Below are positions 1-4,427 of a DNA stretch of 8,206 nucleotides, piece by piece. Made by a program: the position numbers and the translations under genes. The stretch is from Oscillospiraceae bacterium (GTDB lineage Bacteria; Bacillota; Clostridia; Oscillospirales; Ruminococcaceae), in contig JAHHUB010000077.1 of NCBI GenBank assembly GCA_020024175.1, positions 1 through 8,206 of the forward strand. The letters are read 5' to 3'. Each line of letters opens with the position of its first letter. Within the stretch, counting starts at the first letter, position 1. The notes beneath the pieces are model-generated. The model ran no database searches, was not told the origin of the DNA, and saw only the letters and a program-made list of their open reading frames with translations.

Positions 1-391
1 TAAGGGGAATAATTTCCTCTGACATGGACTTAGATGCAAATTCCAAATTTGAGATGAAAATATCTCCGAATTCTTTTTTAATTGCATCCAAATGTTTACT
101 CTTTAAAATTTCTTTTCCGAAATTAACTGTGGAGTTGCTGTATGTAGGAGATTTTTGATCAAAAAATTCCTGTTCTGCTTTGTAAAATTCATCATTTGTA
201 TTTTGAGTATTTCTGATGTAGCAAAGGCTCATCATATTTTCAACTTCTATGCTCTTATCGCGGTAATCTGTGATAATTGCAATTTCTTCTTCGGCTGATT
301 TTGCCTGAGAAAACTTCTTTGTAAGATTGTCCATGTAAGCACAGGCTGCGTCCATATCGGGACGAACATAAGGAAATTCTGAAAATTTCAT
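1..391 (-). CDS. M3 family oligoendopeptidase, N-terminal part (runs off the window)
   Basis: The minus strand from the ATG at 391-389 reads 130 codons without a stop to the window edge. The protein begins MKFSEFPYVRPDM and contains NMMSLCYIRNTQNTNDEFY and AEQEFFDQKSP, which match in order the N-terminal lobe of clostridial M3 family zinc oligoendopeptidases (about 560 residues, cytoplasmic, cleaving short peptides). I recognise this as the M3 group that is related to, but usually separated from, classical PepF, so I give no symbol. The catalytic HExxH motif would lie outside the window and cannot be checked. The start is supported by AAGGAG nine bases upstream (about 401-407). The gene is divergent from spoIIA and appears to be a separate transcription unit. 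Family assignment rests on N-terminal similarity recalled from homologs. Confidence 0.85.
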   Translation of the reverse strand, partial: MKFSEFPYVRPDMDAACAYMDNLTKKFSQAKSAEEEIAIITDYRDKSIEVENMMSLCYIRNTQNTNDEFYKAEQEFFDQKSPTYSNSTVNFGKEILKSKHLDAIKKEFGDIFISNLEFASKSMSEEIIPL

Positions 392-425
392 AGATAATGT
401 CTCCTTTTTTATTTTAAATTTGCAG

Positions 426-448
426 TGCTTTATTTTTGTTATAAAGCA
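426..448. repeat. 8-bp inverted repeat in the oligoendopeptidase leader
   Basis: TGCTTTAT (426-433) and ATAAAGCA (441-448) form a perfect 8-bp inverted repeat around a 7-base loop. It lies downstream of the predicted start site of the minus-strand gene, so it could be an operator or an mRNA hairpin. It has no T-tract on the minus strand and is not an obvious terminator. The half-site TGCTTTAT recurs at 680-687 before spoIIAA. Confidence 0.45.
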
Positions 449-486
449 GCAGCTAAATCTGCTTATTATGACTGTTTAGCTACTTA

Positions 487-515
487 ATTATATAATAAAT
501 ATAGTAAAAAGTAAA
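487..515 (-). promoter_or_regulatory. sigma-A promoter of the oligoendopeptidase gene
   Basis: On the minus strand a -35 box TTTACT (510-515) and a -10 box TATAAT (487-492, a perfect match) are separated by exactly 17 bases. Transcription would start near 480, giving an untranslated leader of about 90 bases before the ATG at 391. Confidence 0.7.
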
Positions 516-624
516 GAGGAACATCTAATCTTTAATTCTTATTATATAATTTATACAAAGAATATATTTAATAATTGTATATAAGGTCGGAATTTGCAGA
601 GTTTTATTTTTTTGTATTTAATAT

Positions 625-653
625 TGTCGCAAATTATTTTTAAATTCTCGACA
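625..653. promoter_or_regulatory. Candidate Spo0A-binding region with two near-consensus 0A boxes
   Basis: The Spo0A box consensus is TGTCGAA. TGTCGCA occurs on the plus strand at 625-631 and TGTCGAG on the minus strand at 647-653. Each matches six of seven positions, and their centres are 22 bases apart, about two helical turns. Both lie about 85-110 bases upstream of spoIIAA, where Spo0A~P or sigma-H normally controls this operon. No convincing sigma-H promoter (AGGA...GAAT) was found. Assignment is by motif and context only. Confidence 0.45.
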
Positions 654-676
654 GCTTTTAGCAAAATTTTTATCAC
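648..676 (+). promoter_or_regulatory. Possible sigma-A type promoter of the spoIIA operon
   Basis: TCGACA (648-653, five of six matches to the -35 consensus) is followed after 17 bases by TATCAC (671-676, four of six matches to -10). The -35 element overlaps the second candidate Spo0A box. Transcription would start near 683, at the first arm of the hairpin at 682-702. The -10 is weak, so this is tentative. Confidence 0.35.
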
Positions 677-680
677 TGAT

Positions 681-714
681 GCTTTATGCTTTTAGCATAA
701 AGTTTTTTATTTTT
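681..714 (+). terminator. Terminator-like hairpin in the spoIIAA leader
   Basis: CTTTATGCT (682-690) and AGCATAAAG (694-702) make a 9-bp stem with a 3-base loop. It is followed at once by T6-A-T and more T residues (703-714), the layout of an intrinsic terminator. The stem has only three G-C pairs, so it may be a weak terminator, an attenuator or a 5' mRNA-stabilising stem. It sits only a few bases before the spoIIAA ribosome binding site (about 718-725). Confidence 0.45.
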
Positions 715-735
715 AAAAGAAAGGAATTTTAAAAA

Positions 736-1053
736 ATGCCACTTAAACTTGAAATTGCCCCGGAAAGCATTACCGCTTATTTATCGGGTGAAATAGACCA
801 TCACACCGCCTCTTATTTAAGAGAAAAAATAGATGATGTTATAGAAAAAAACTCACCAAAAGAACTTACCATGGATTTTTCCGCAGTAACTTTTATGGAC
901 AGTTCCGGCATTGGTTTAGTTATGGGAAGATATAAACTTATGGCGGAAACAGGTGGTGTCATCATTCTTACAGGACTTGATAAAAATACCGAAAAAGTCA
1001 TGAAAATAGCCGGTCTTGAAAAATTGGTAAAAATCCAAAAAGGGGGAAAATAA
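736..1053 (+). CDS. spoIIAA: Anti-sigma-F factor antagonist SpoIIAA
   Basis: This 105-residue single STAS-domain protein is the anti-anti-sigma factor of the forespore switch. In its dephosphorylated form it binds SpoIIAB and frees sigma-F; SpoIIAB phosphorylates it and the phosphatase SpoIIE reactivates it. Visible signatures are GEIDHHTA (residues 18-25) and FMDSSGIGL (53-61). Ser56 aligns with the phosphorylated Ser58 of B. subtilis SpoIIAA. At 105 residues it is slightly shorter at the C-terminus than the B. subtilis protein (about 117). The start is supported by AGAAAGGA about 10 bases upstream. It is the first gene of a tight operon, with one base between its stop and the spoIIAB start. 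Neighbouring spoIIAB and sigF make the assignment specific rather than a generic STAS protein. Confidence 0.96.
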   Translation: MPLKLEIAPESITAYLSGEIDHHTASYLREKIDDVIEKNSPKELTMDFSAVTFMDSSGIGLVMGRYKLMAETGGVIILTGLDKNTEKVMKIAGLEKLVKIQKGGK

Positions 1054-1054
1054 T

Positions 1055-1507
1055 ATGAAATTCAAAACAATAAATAAAATGAAACTGGAATTTGAAAGCC
1101 ATTCAGTTAATGAAGCCTTTGCCAGAACTGCAATCAGTGCCTTTATCACCTCCTTAGACCCTACAGTAGAGGAAATTTCAGATATAAAAACCGCTGTTTC
1201 CGAAGCTGTAACAAATTCCATAGTACATGGATATGAAAATCAAATCGGTAAAATTACCATTGAAGGCGAAATTAAAGAAAACAACAAAGTTATTATAAAA
1301 ATTAAAGATAAAGGCTGTGGAATTAAAGATGTTCAAAAAGCCAGAGAACCTCTTTTCACCACCTGTACCACTGGAGAAAGAGCAGGACTTGGTTTTGCGG
1401 TAATGGAAAGCATGATGGATAAAATCAAAGTAAATTCTACATACCATAAGGGCACAACTGTCACTATGGAAAAAATTATAAATTCAAAGGATAATGAGAA
1501 TGTATAG
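1055..1507 (+). CDS. spoIIAB: Anti-sigma-F factor and serine kinase SpoIIAB
   Basis: This 150-residue GHKL-fold protein kinase binds and inhibits sigma-F and phosphorylates SpoIIAA on serine. Visible motifs are the N-box SEAVTNSIVHGY (about 49-60, with Glu50 and Asn54 at the catalytic and magnesium-binding positions), the G1 box KDKGCGI (84-90), the segment REPLFTT (97-103) at the ATP lid, and the G2 box ERAGLGFAVMESMMD (108-122). The C-terminal KGTTVTM (132-138) closes the Bergerat fold. Arg24 in the N-terminal SFAR-like segment aligns with the sigma-F and SpoIIAA contact arginine of Bacillus homologs. Length is as expected (about 146 in B. subtilis). AGGGGG (1041-1046) lies eight bases before the ATG. 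The 3' end overlaps sigF. Confidence 0.96.
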   Translation: MKFKTINKMKLEFESHSVNEAFARTAISAFITSLDPTVEEISDIKTAVSEAVTNSIVHGYENQIGKITIEGEIKENNKVIIKIKDKGCGIKDVQKAREPLFTTCTTGERAGLGFAVMESMMDKIKVNSTYHKGTTVTMEKIINSKDNENV

Positions 1508-2168
1508 TGTAGAACTGAGCAGAGATGAAATCATCAGCGAAAATGTGGGACTTGTACATGCCTGTGCTCATAAATTCACAGGAAAAGGTATTGAATATGA
1601 CGATCTTTTTCAGGCGGGCTGTATTGGGCTTATCAAAGCCACCGATGCTTTTGACAGTGAAAGAGGTGTACAGTTTTCCACATATGCCGTTCCTGTAATA
1701 CTAGGTGAAATACGAAGGCTTTTTCGCGACGGAGGCAGTATAAAAGTAAGCCGCAGTTTAAAGGAGCTTTCCATGAAAGTTACCAGACAGCGAGAATACT
1801 TAGAAAAAAAGCTAAACCGTGAGCCTTCTATAGAAGAACTGGCAAAAATTATGGAAATTCCCGCCGAAAACATAGTGGAAGCTTTAAATGTATCCATACC
1901 GCCTGTTTCCCTAACGGAAAATGATGATGATGGCGGCGGACAAATCGACATTCCTGTAGACTCTCCTGAAGAGGAAATTTCAGGAAAGCTTTCCCTGCTG
2001 CAAGTCATGGAAACTTTGGACGAAAAGGACCGAAAACTTATTTCACTGCGTTATTATCAAAGATTAACTCAAACCAAAACCGCAGAAATTTTAGGAATGA
2101 CACAGGTGCAGGTTTCCCGCCGTGAGAAAAAGATTTTGCTTAATTTGAGAAAAGAATTGCTGAAATAA
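1494..2168 (+). CDS. sigF: Forespore RNA polymerase sigma factor sigma-F (SpoIIAC)
   Basis: This 224-residue sigma-70 family protein directs the first forespore-specific transcription. Region 2 is seen as YDDLFQAGCIGLIKATDAFD (35-54) and FSTYAVPVILGEIRR (61-75). Region 3 begins with VSRSLKEL (85-92). The region 4.2 helix-turn-helix spans about 191-212 with QVQVSRREKKIL. Third gene of spoIIA, held inactive by SpoIIAB. The reading frame opens at 1494 (MRMYSVEL), but AAAGG (1486-1490) is only three bases from that ATG and nine from the next ATG at 1500. The true start is therefore probably 1500 (222 residues). Either start overlaps spoIIAB (14 or 8 bases), suggesting translational coupling. The N-terminus is shorter than in B. 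subtilis sigma-F (255 residues). Confidence 0.95.
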   Translation: MRMYSVELSRDEIISENVGLVHACAHKFTGKGIEYDDLFQAGCIGLIKATDAFDSERGVQFSTYAVPVILGEIRRLFRDGGSIKVSRSLKELSMKVTRQREYLEKKLNREPSIEELAKIMEIPAENIVEALNVSIPPVSLTENDDDGGGQIDIPVDSPEEEISGKLSLLQVMETLDEKDRKLISLRYYQRLTQTKTAEILGMTQVQVSRREKKILLNLRKELLK

Positions 2169-2186
2169 TTTTATACCTGTATAAAA
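2169..2186. repeat. 8-bp inverted repeat directly after the sigF stop
   Basis: TTTTATAC (2169-2176) and GTATAAAA (2179-2186) form an inverted repeat around CT, starting at the base after the sigF stop codon. It could form a small 3' hairpin in the sigF mRNA or be a binding site. It is AT-rich and has no T-tract. Confidence 0.35.
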
Positions 2187-2229
2187 ATTATAAAGGCTGT
2201 CTACCATAATTGATAAACAGCCTTTATAA
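2181..2229 (-). terminator. Long hairpin between sigF and the B12 riboswitch, best read as a leftward terminator
   Basis: A 13-bp perfect stem (2188-2200 with 2217-2229, core AAAGGCTGT/ACAGCCTTT) encloses a 16-base loop. On the minus strand the stem is followed by a T5 run (2183-2187), as in an intrinsic terminator. On the plus strand it is followed by AGATATTG with no T-tract. It therefore fits leftward transcripts better than the sigF mRNA, though it probably also forms at the 3' end of the sigF transcript. Confidence 0.6.
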
Positions 2230-2256
2230 AGATATTGATTAAAAAGAAAGGATGGC

Positions 2257-2294
2257 AAATAAAAAATGCTGTGCACTCATACAAACGCACAGCA
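2257..2294 (-). terminator. Intrinsic terminator of the B12 riboswitch (expression platform)
   Basis: On the minus strand TGCTGTGC (2287-2294) and GCACAGCA (2267-2274) form an 8-bp stem with five G-C pairs and a 12-base loop, followed at once by T6-A-T3 (2257-2266). This is a near-ideal intrinsic terminator for leftward transcription. On the plus strand it has no T-tract. Confidence 0.85.
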
Positions 2295-2322
2295 AATAAG
2301 ACATAATTATATAATTACGCTG

Positions 2323-2339
2323 CTCTTGAGTCCGAAGAG
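2323..2339 (-). promoter_or_regulatory. Hairpin 3' of the aptamer, probable kissing-loop (P13-type) element
   Basis: CTCTT and AAGAG (5 bp) enclose the loop CGGACTC on the minus strand, 13 bases after P1. Cobalamin riboswitches usually place a hairpin here whose loop pairs with the L5 region. CGG in this loop can pair with CCG in the GGACCGC segment of the aptamer. The following GCAGCG can pair with the 5' arm of the terminator (TGCTGT, with two G-U pairs), a possible antiterminator. Confidence 0.45.
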
Positions 2340-2352
2340 TGATTATTCAAAT

Positions 2353-2526
2353 AACAAGCAAATGTATTCTGACTTAAATCTTTAACATATCTTGAGCCTT
2401 CCCAAAGTTTATACTTCAGTGACTGTGAATTTAATCACATCAAAATACAACGATTAATACAGCAGCGGTCCTGTGCGGGATTTTCACCCGACTTCCTGCA
2501 ACTTATGGTTGCAATATTTACTTGTT
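2353..2526 (-). promoter_or_regulatory. Cobalamin (vitamin B12) riboswitch aptamer
   Basis: The conserved cobalamin riboswitch blocks occur in the right order on the minus strand. They are GGAAGTC then GGTGAAAATCC (2478-2488, exact), the ACCGCTGCTGTA segment (about 2457-2468), GTCACTG (2417-2423), GGGAAGG (2397-2403, exact) and a B12-box-like AAGTCAGAATAC ending in TTTGC (2358-2375). The ends pair as P1: AACAAGTAAAT (2516-2526) with ATTTGCTTGTT (2353-2363), 11 pairs with one G-U. A 6-bp hairpin TGCAAC/GTTGCA (2497-2513) follows P1. The B12 box is somewhat degenerate compared with the usual AGCCAGGAGACCTGCC. The family normally shuts off B12 synthesis or transport genes when adenosyl- or methylcobalamin binds. 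Confidence 0.92.
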
Positions 2527-2553
2527 GTTATGAGTATAATACTAATTTTTAAT
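2525..2553 (+). promoter_or_regulatory. Possible promoter of the DUF969/DUF979 pair
   Basis: TTGTTA (2525-2530) and TTTAAT (2548-2553), spaced by 17 bases, would start transcription near 2560, about 50 bases before the ATG at 2610. It overlaps the opposing riboswitch promoter almost completely. The match is moderate and the call is tentative. Confidence 0.4.
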
Positions 2554-2561
2554 AAAGTCAA
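2533..2561 (-). promoter_or_regulatory. Strong sigma-A promoter driving the B12 riboswitch RNA
   Basis: On the minus strand TTGACT (2556-2561) and TATACT (2533-2538) are each one mismatch from consensus and spaced by 17 bases. The predicted start near 2526 coincides with the first base of riboswitch helix P1. It is one of the best vegetative promoters in the window. Confidence 0.85.
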
Positions 2562-2609
2562 GGTTTTTTTACAAATAAAACAATTAATTTAAAATATTGG
2601 AGGTATATT

Positions 2610-3308
2610 ATGGAATTATTAAAATTATCTGGAATTGCCCTTGTGGTTTTAGGTTTTATCCTTAAATGGGATACCATAGGCACTGTGGTGGCAGCAGGGC
2701 TTTTGACAGGATTTATCACCACTTTCAGCAGTGATTTAACCTTTGTGTCAATACTGGAAATACTGGGAAAATCCTTTGTAAATCAGCGAACTTCCACTCT
2801 TTTTGCCATTTCGGTGGGAGTAATAGGCATAAGCGAACGCTATGGACTGAAAGACAAAGCCAGAGACCTTATTATGAAACTTAAAAATATTACTGTGGGA
2901 AAATTTATATCTTTGTGGCTTGCCATAAGAACATTTTCGGCAGCTTTTTCTCTTCGTTTGGGCGGTCATGTGCAGTTTATAAGACCACTTATTTTACCTA
3001 TGGCAGAGGGTGCGGTTTTTGCCAAATACGGTCATGTAGACGAAAAAACTACTGATAAGGTAAAGGGACTTGCCGCTGCCAGTGAAAACTACGGCAACTT
3101 TTTCGGACAAAACTGTTTTATGGGCGGTTCAGGAACTTTGCTTATAGCTTCCACAATGGTGGAACAGGGATTTAACATCACTGCTCTGGAAATTTCAGCC
3201 GCCTCATGGCCTGTGCTTTTTGCCGCAATTATTTTAGGTACAGTTACATTTTTGCTTTTTGATTTGAAACTGAAATCAAAATACGGAATTTCAAACAAAG
3301 GAGAATAA
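2610..3308 (+). CDS. DUF969 family membrane protein, predicted 5-oxoproline transporter subunit
   Basis: This 232-residue integral membrane protein is recognised as the DUF969 family. Hydrophobic segments lie at about 5-19, 22-39, 62-75, 98-115 and 198-217, with further weaker segments at about 120-138 and 165-182. Conserved-looking polar stretches include LGGHVQFIRPLILPMAEGA (117-135) and ENYGNFFGQNCFMGGSGT (159-176), likely in the transport path. There is no signal peptidase site. DUF969 and DUF979 proteins are nearly always encoded side by side, and the family is annotated as a two-part 5-oxoproline (pyroglutamate) transporter, often beside pyroglutamyl peptidase or 5-oxoprolinase genes. 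Neither of those is present here, so the substrate is inferred from family only. GGAGG (2599-2603) lies six bases before the ATG. Confidence 0.85.
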   Translation: MELLKLSGIALVVLGFILKWDTIGTVVAAGLLTGFITTFSSDLTFVSILEILGKSFVNQRTSTLFAISVGVIGISERYGLKDKARDLIMKLKNITVGKFISLWLAIRTFSAAFSLRLGGHVQFIRPLILPMAEGAVFAKYGHVDEKTTDKVKGLAAASENYGNFFGQNCFMGGSGTLLIASTMVEQGFNITALEISAASWPVLFAAIILGTVTFLLFDLKLKSKYGISNKGE

Positions 3309-3313
3309 AATTT

Positions 3314-4243
3314 ATGGATCCTAAAGTATATAACCCTATTTTATCCGAAATATTTTTTATAATAATCGGACTGGTTTTCGCCTCTACCGCTGCCCGTGTT
3401 TTAAAGGATAAAAACTGCAAAAAGCGTTATACAAGCGGAGCATTTTGGCTTATTATATCGGTTTTGTTTATCTTTGGCCCATATATTCCAAATGTCTTAT
3501 CAGGAATTTTAATCATAGCCTGTGCTGTTATAACATCATTTAACGGTTTGGAAAAATCAAAAGATACTCCCATCTCCGCCGAAGAAACCCGTGCCAACGC
3601 TGACAAAATCGGAAATTTAATCTTTATTCCATCTGTAACATTGGCATTAACGGCGGTTTTGGCAGCAGCAACTAAAATTGTTTCTTCAAATAACGCTATC
3701 GGTGTTTCTGCAATTTTTGGATTTATCGCTGTATTCCTCATCACAAAGGCACCTTTAAAATATGCTGTAACCGAATCTGCCCGAATGATTGACACTATGG
3801 GTCCCACCTGCCTTCTGCCACAAACTTTGGGAGCTTTGGGAGCTCTTTTTACAGCCTGTGGTGTAGGAGAAGTGGTAGCAGGCTTGGTAAGCGGAATAAT
3901 ACCGGATGGAAACCGATTTATAGCTGTGGCTGTTTATTGCATAGGTATGGCACTTTTTACCGCAATAATGGGAAATGCCTTTGCTGCTTTCTCAGTTATG
4001 ACTGTGGGTATCGGCATACCTTTTCTTATAAATAATGGAGCAAATCCGGTTATAGTTGGTGCTTTGGGCATGACAGCAGGATTTTGCGGAACTTTGGTAA
4101 CACCTATGGCAGCAAATTTCAACATTATGCCAGCAGCTCTTTTGGAAACTCATGATAAATATTCAATTATAAAAACTCAAGCTCCTTTTGCTCTTATAAT
4201 GCTTATTTTCCATATTATTTTAATGTATTTCTGGGCATTTTAA
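3314..4243 (+). CDS. DUF979 family membrane protein, predicted 5-oxoproline transporter subunit
   Basis: This 309-residue multi-pass membrane protein is recognised as the DUF979 family, the standard partner of DUF969. Hydrophobic segments occur at about 10-27, 43-56, 60-76, 102-120, 130-145, 172-195, 202-218, 222-240, 245-262 and 290-307. Glycine- and asparagine-rich stretches IMGNAFAAFSVMTVGIG (218-234) and GFCGTLVTPMAANFNIMPAA (256-275) resemble re-entrant substrate-binding loops of ion-coupled transporters; that reading is inference. The start is set by AAAGGAG (3297-3303) inside the last codons of the upstream gene, 10 bases before the ATG. The five-base gap between the two genes supports coupled translation and a two-subunit complex. 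A terminator follows 72 bases after the stop, so the operon is just these two genes. Confidence 0.86.
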   Translation: MDPKVYNPILSEIFFIIIGLVFASTAARVLKDKNCKKRYTSGAFWLIISVLFIFGPYIPNVLSGILIIACAVITSFNGLEKSKDTPISAEETRANADKIGNLIFIPSVTLALTAVLAAATKIVSSNNAIGVSAIFGFIAVFLITKAPLKYAVTESARMIDTMGPTCLLPQTLGALGALFTACGVGEVVAGLVSGIIPDGNRFIAVAVYCIGMALFTAIMGNAFAAFSVMTVGIGIPFLINNGANPVIVGALGMTAGFCGTLVTPMAANFNIMPAALLETHDKYSIIKTQAPFALIMLIFHIILMYFWAF

Positions 4244-4314
4244 TAACAATGCAAGTTACAAGTTTTTAAATTCAGACTAAATTATATATCCATAATTAAA
4301 TTTTATATAAATTG

Positions 4315-4340
4315 AAACCACGGTTAATCCGTGGTTTTTT
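4315..4340 (+). terminator. Intrinsic terminator of the DUF969/DUF979 operon
   Basis: AAACCACGG (4315-4323) and CCGTGGTTT (4329-4337) form a 9-bp stem with a 5-base loop, running into T6 (4335-4340). It separates the transporter operon from polA. The rest of the 4244-4314 stretch is AT-rich with nothing recognisable. Confidence 0.9.
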
Positions 4341-4377
4341 AATATTTAAAAAAACGGATGAAATTTTTCTTTTATTT

Positions 4378-4386
4378 TGATATAAT
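4378..4386 (+). promoter_or_regulatory. Extended -10 promoter of polA
   Basis: TGATATAAT (4378-4386) is a perfect extended -10 element. The -35 position 17 bases upstream (ATGAAA) is poor, as is common for extended -10 promoters. The predicted start near 4393 leaves a leader of about 35 bases. Confidence 0.65.
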
Positions 4387-4427
4387 AATACATAATGATA
4401 AATTTATATTGAGATTGGACTGATTAA

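Larger units (their letters stand above)
2257..2526 (-). ncRNA. Predicted stand-alone B12 riboswitch transcript (about 270 nt)
   Basis: From the predicted start near 2526 to the end of the T-tract at 2257, the minus strand holds a complete leader unit: promoter, cobalamin aptamer, 3' hairpin and terminator. No open reading frame with a ribosome binding site follows on this strand before the 3' end of sigF at 2168. It is therefore an orphan riboswitch RNA. It could act as a B12-controlled small RNA, as an antisense leader, or be a relic of a deleted B12-regulated gene. The structure is strongly supported; its function is inference. Confidence 0.7.

Noticed and set aside
517..563. AGGA (517-520) and GAAT (560-563) as a sigma-H promoter for spoIIA
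   Set aside because: The spacing is 39 bases, far more than the roughly 12-14 needed, and the pair lies too far upstream.
1610..2008. 132-codon minus-strand frame inside sigF
   Set aside because: A shadow of the well-supported sigF frame, with no ribosome binding site and no domain.
2091..2276. Minus-strand 61-codon frame after the B12 riboswitch, a candidate regulated gene
   Set aside because: It starts at a GTG inside the terminator stem, has no ribosome binding site, has no recognisable motif, and ends inside sigF. It looks like chance.
2252..2299. Plus-strand 15-codon frame MANKKCCALIQTHSK
   Set aside because: Very short, overlaps the riboswitch terminator, and the nearby purine-rich stretch is the complement of pyrimidine-rich sequence after the T-tract.
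2304..2317. 14-base perfect palindrome TAATTATATAATTA
   Set aside because: Only A and T in an AT-rich genome; it lies in the riboswitch linker and is likely fortuitous.
2266..2385. Plus-strand 39-codon frame antisense to the riboswitch (MLCTHTNAQQ...)
   Set aside because: The AAGGA at about 2248-2252 is 13 bases from the ATG, too far, and the frame runs through the terminator and the aptamer, whose structure explains the sequence.
2571..2595. TTTACA and TAAAAT, spaced 16, as promoter for the DUF969 gene
   Set aside because: The start site would fall on the ribosome binding site at 2599-2603, leaving no usable leader.
3427..3807. 126-codon minus-strand frame inside the DUF979 gene
   Set aside because: A shadow of a real membrane protein gene; its composition reflects the complementary strand of hydrophobic codons.
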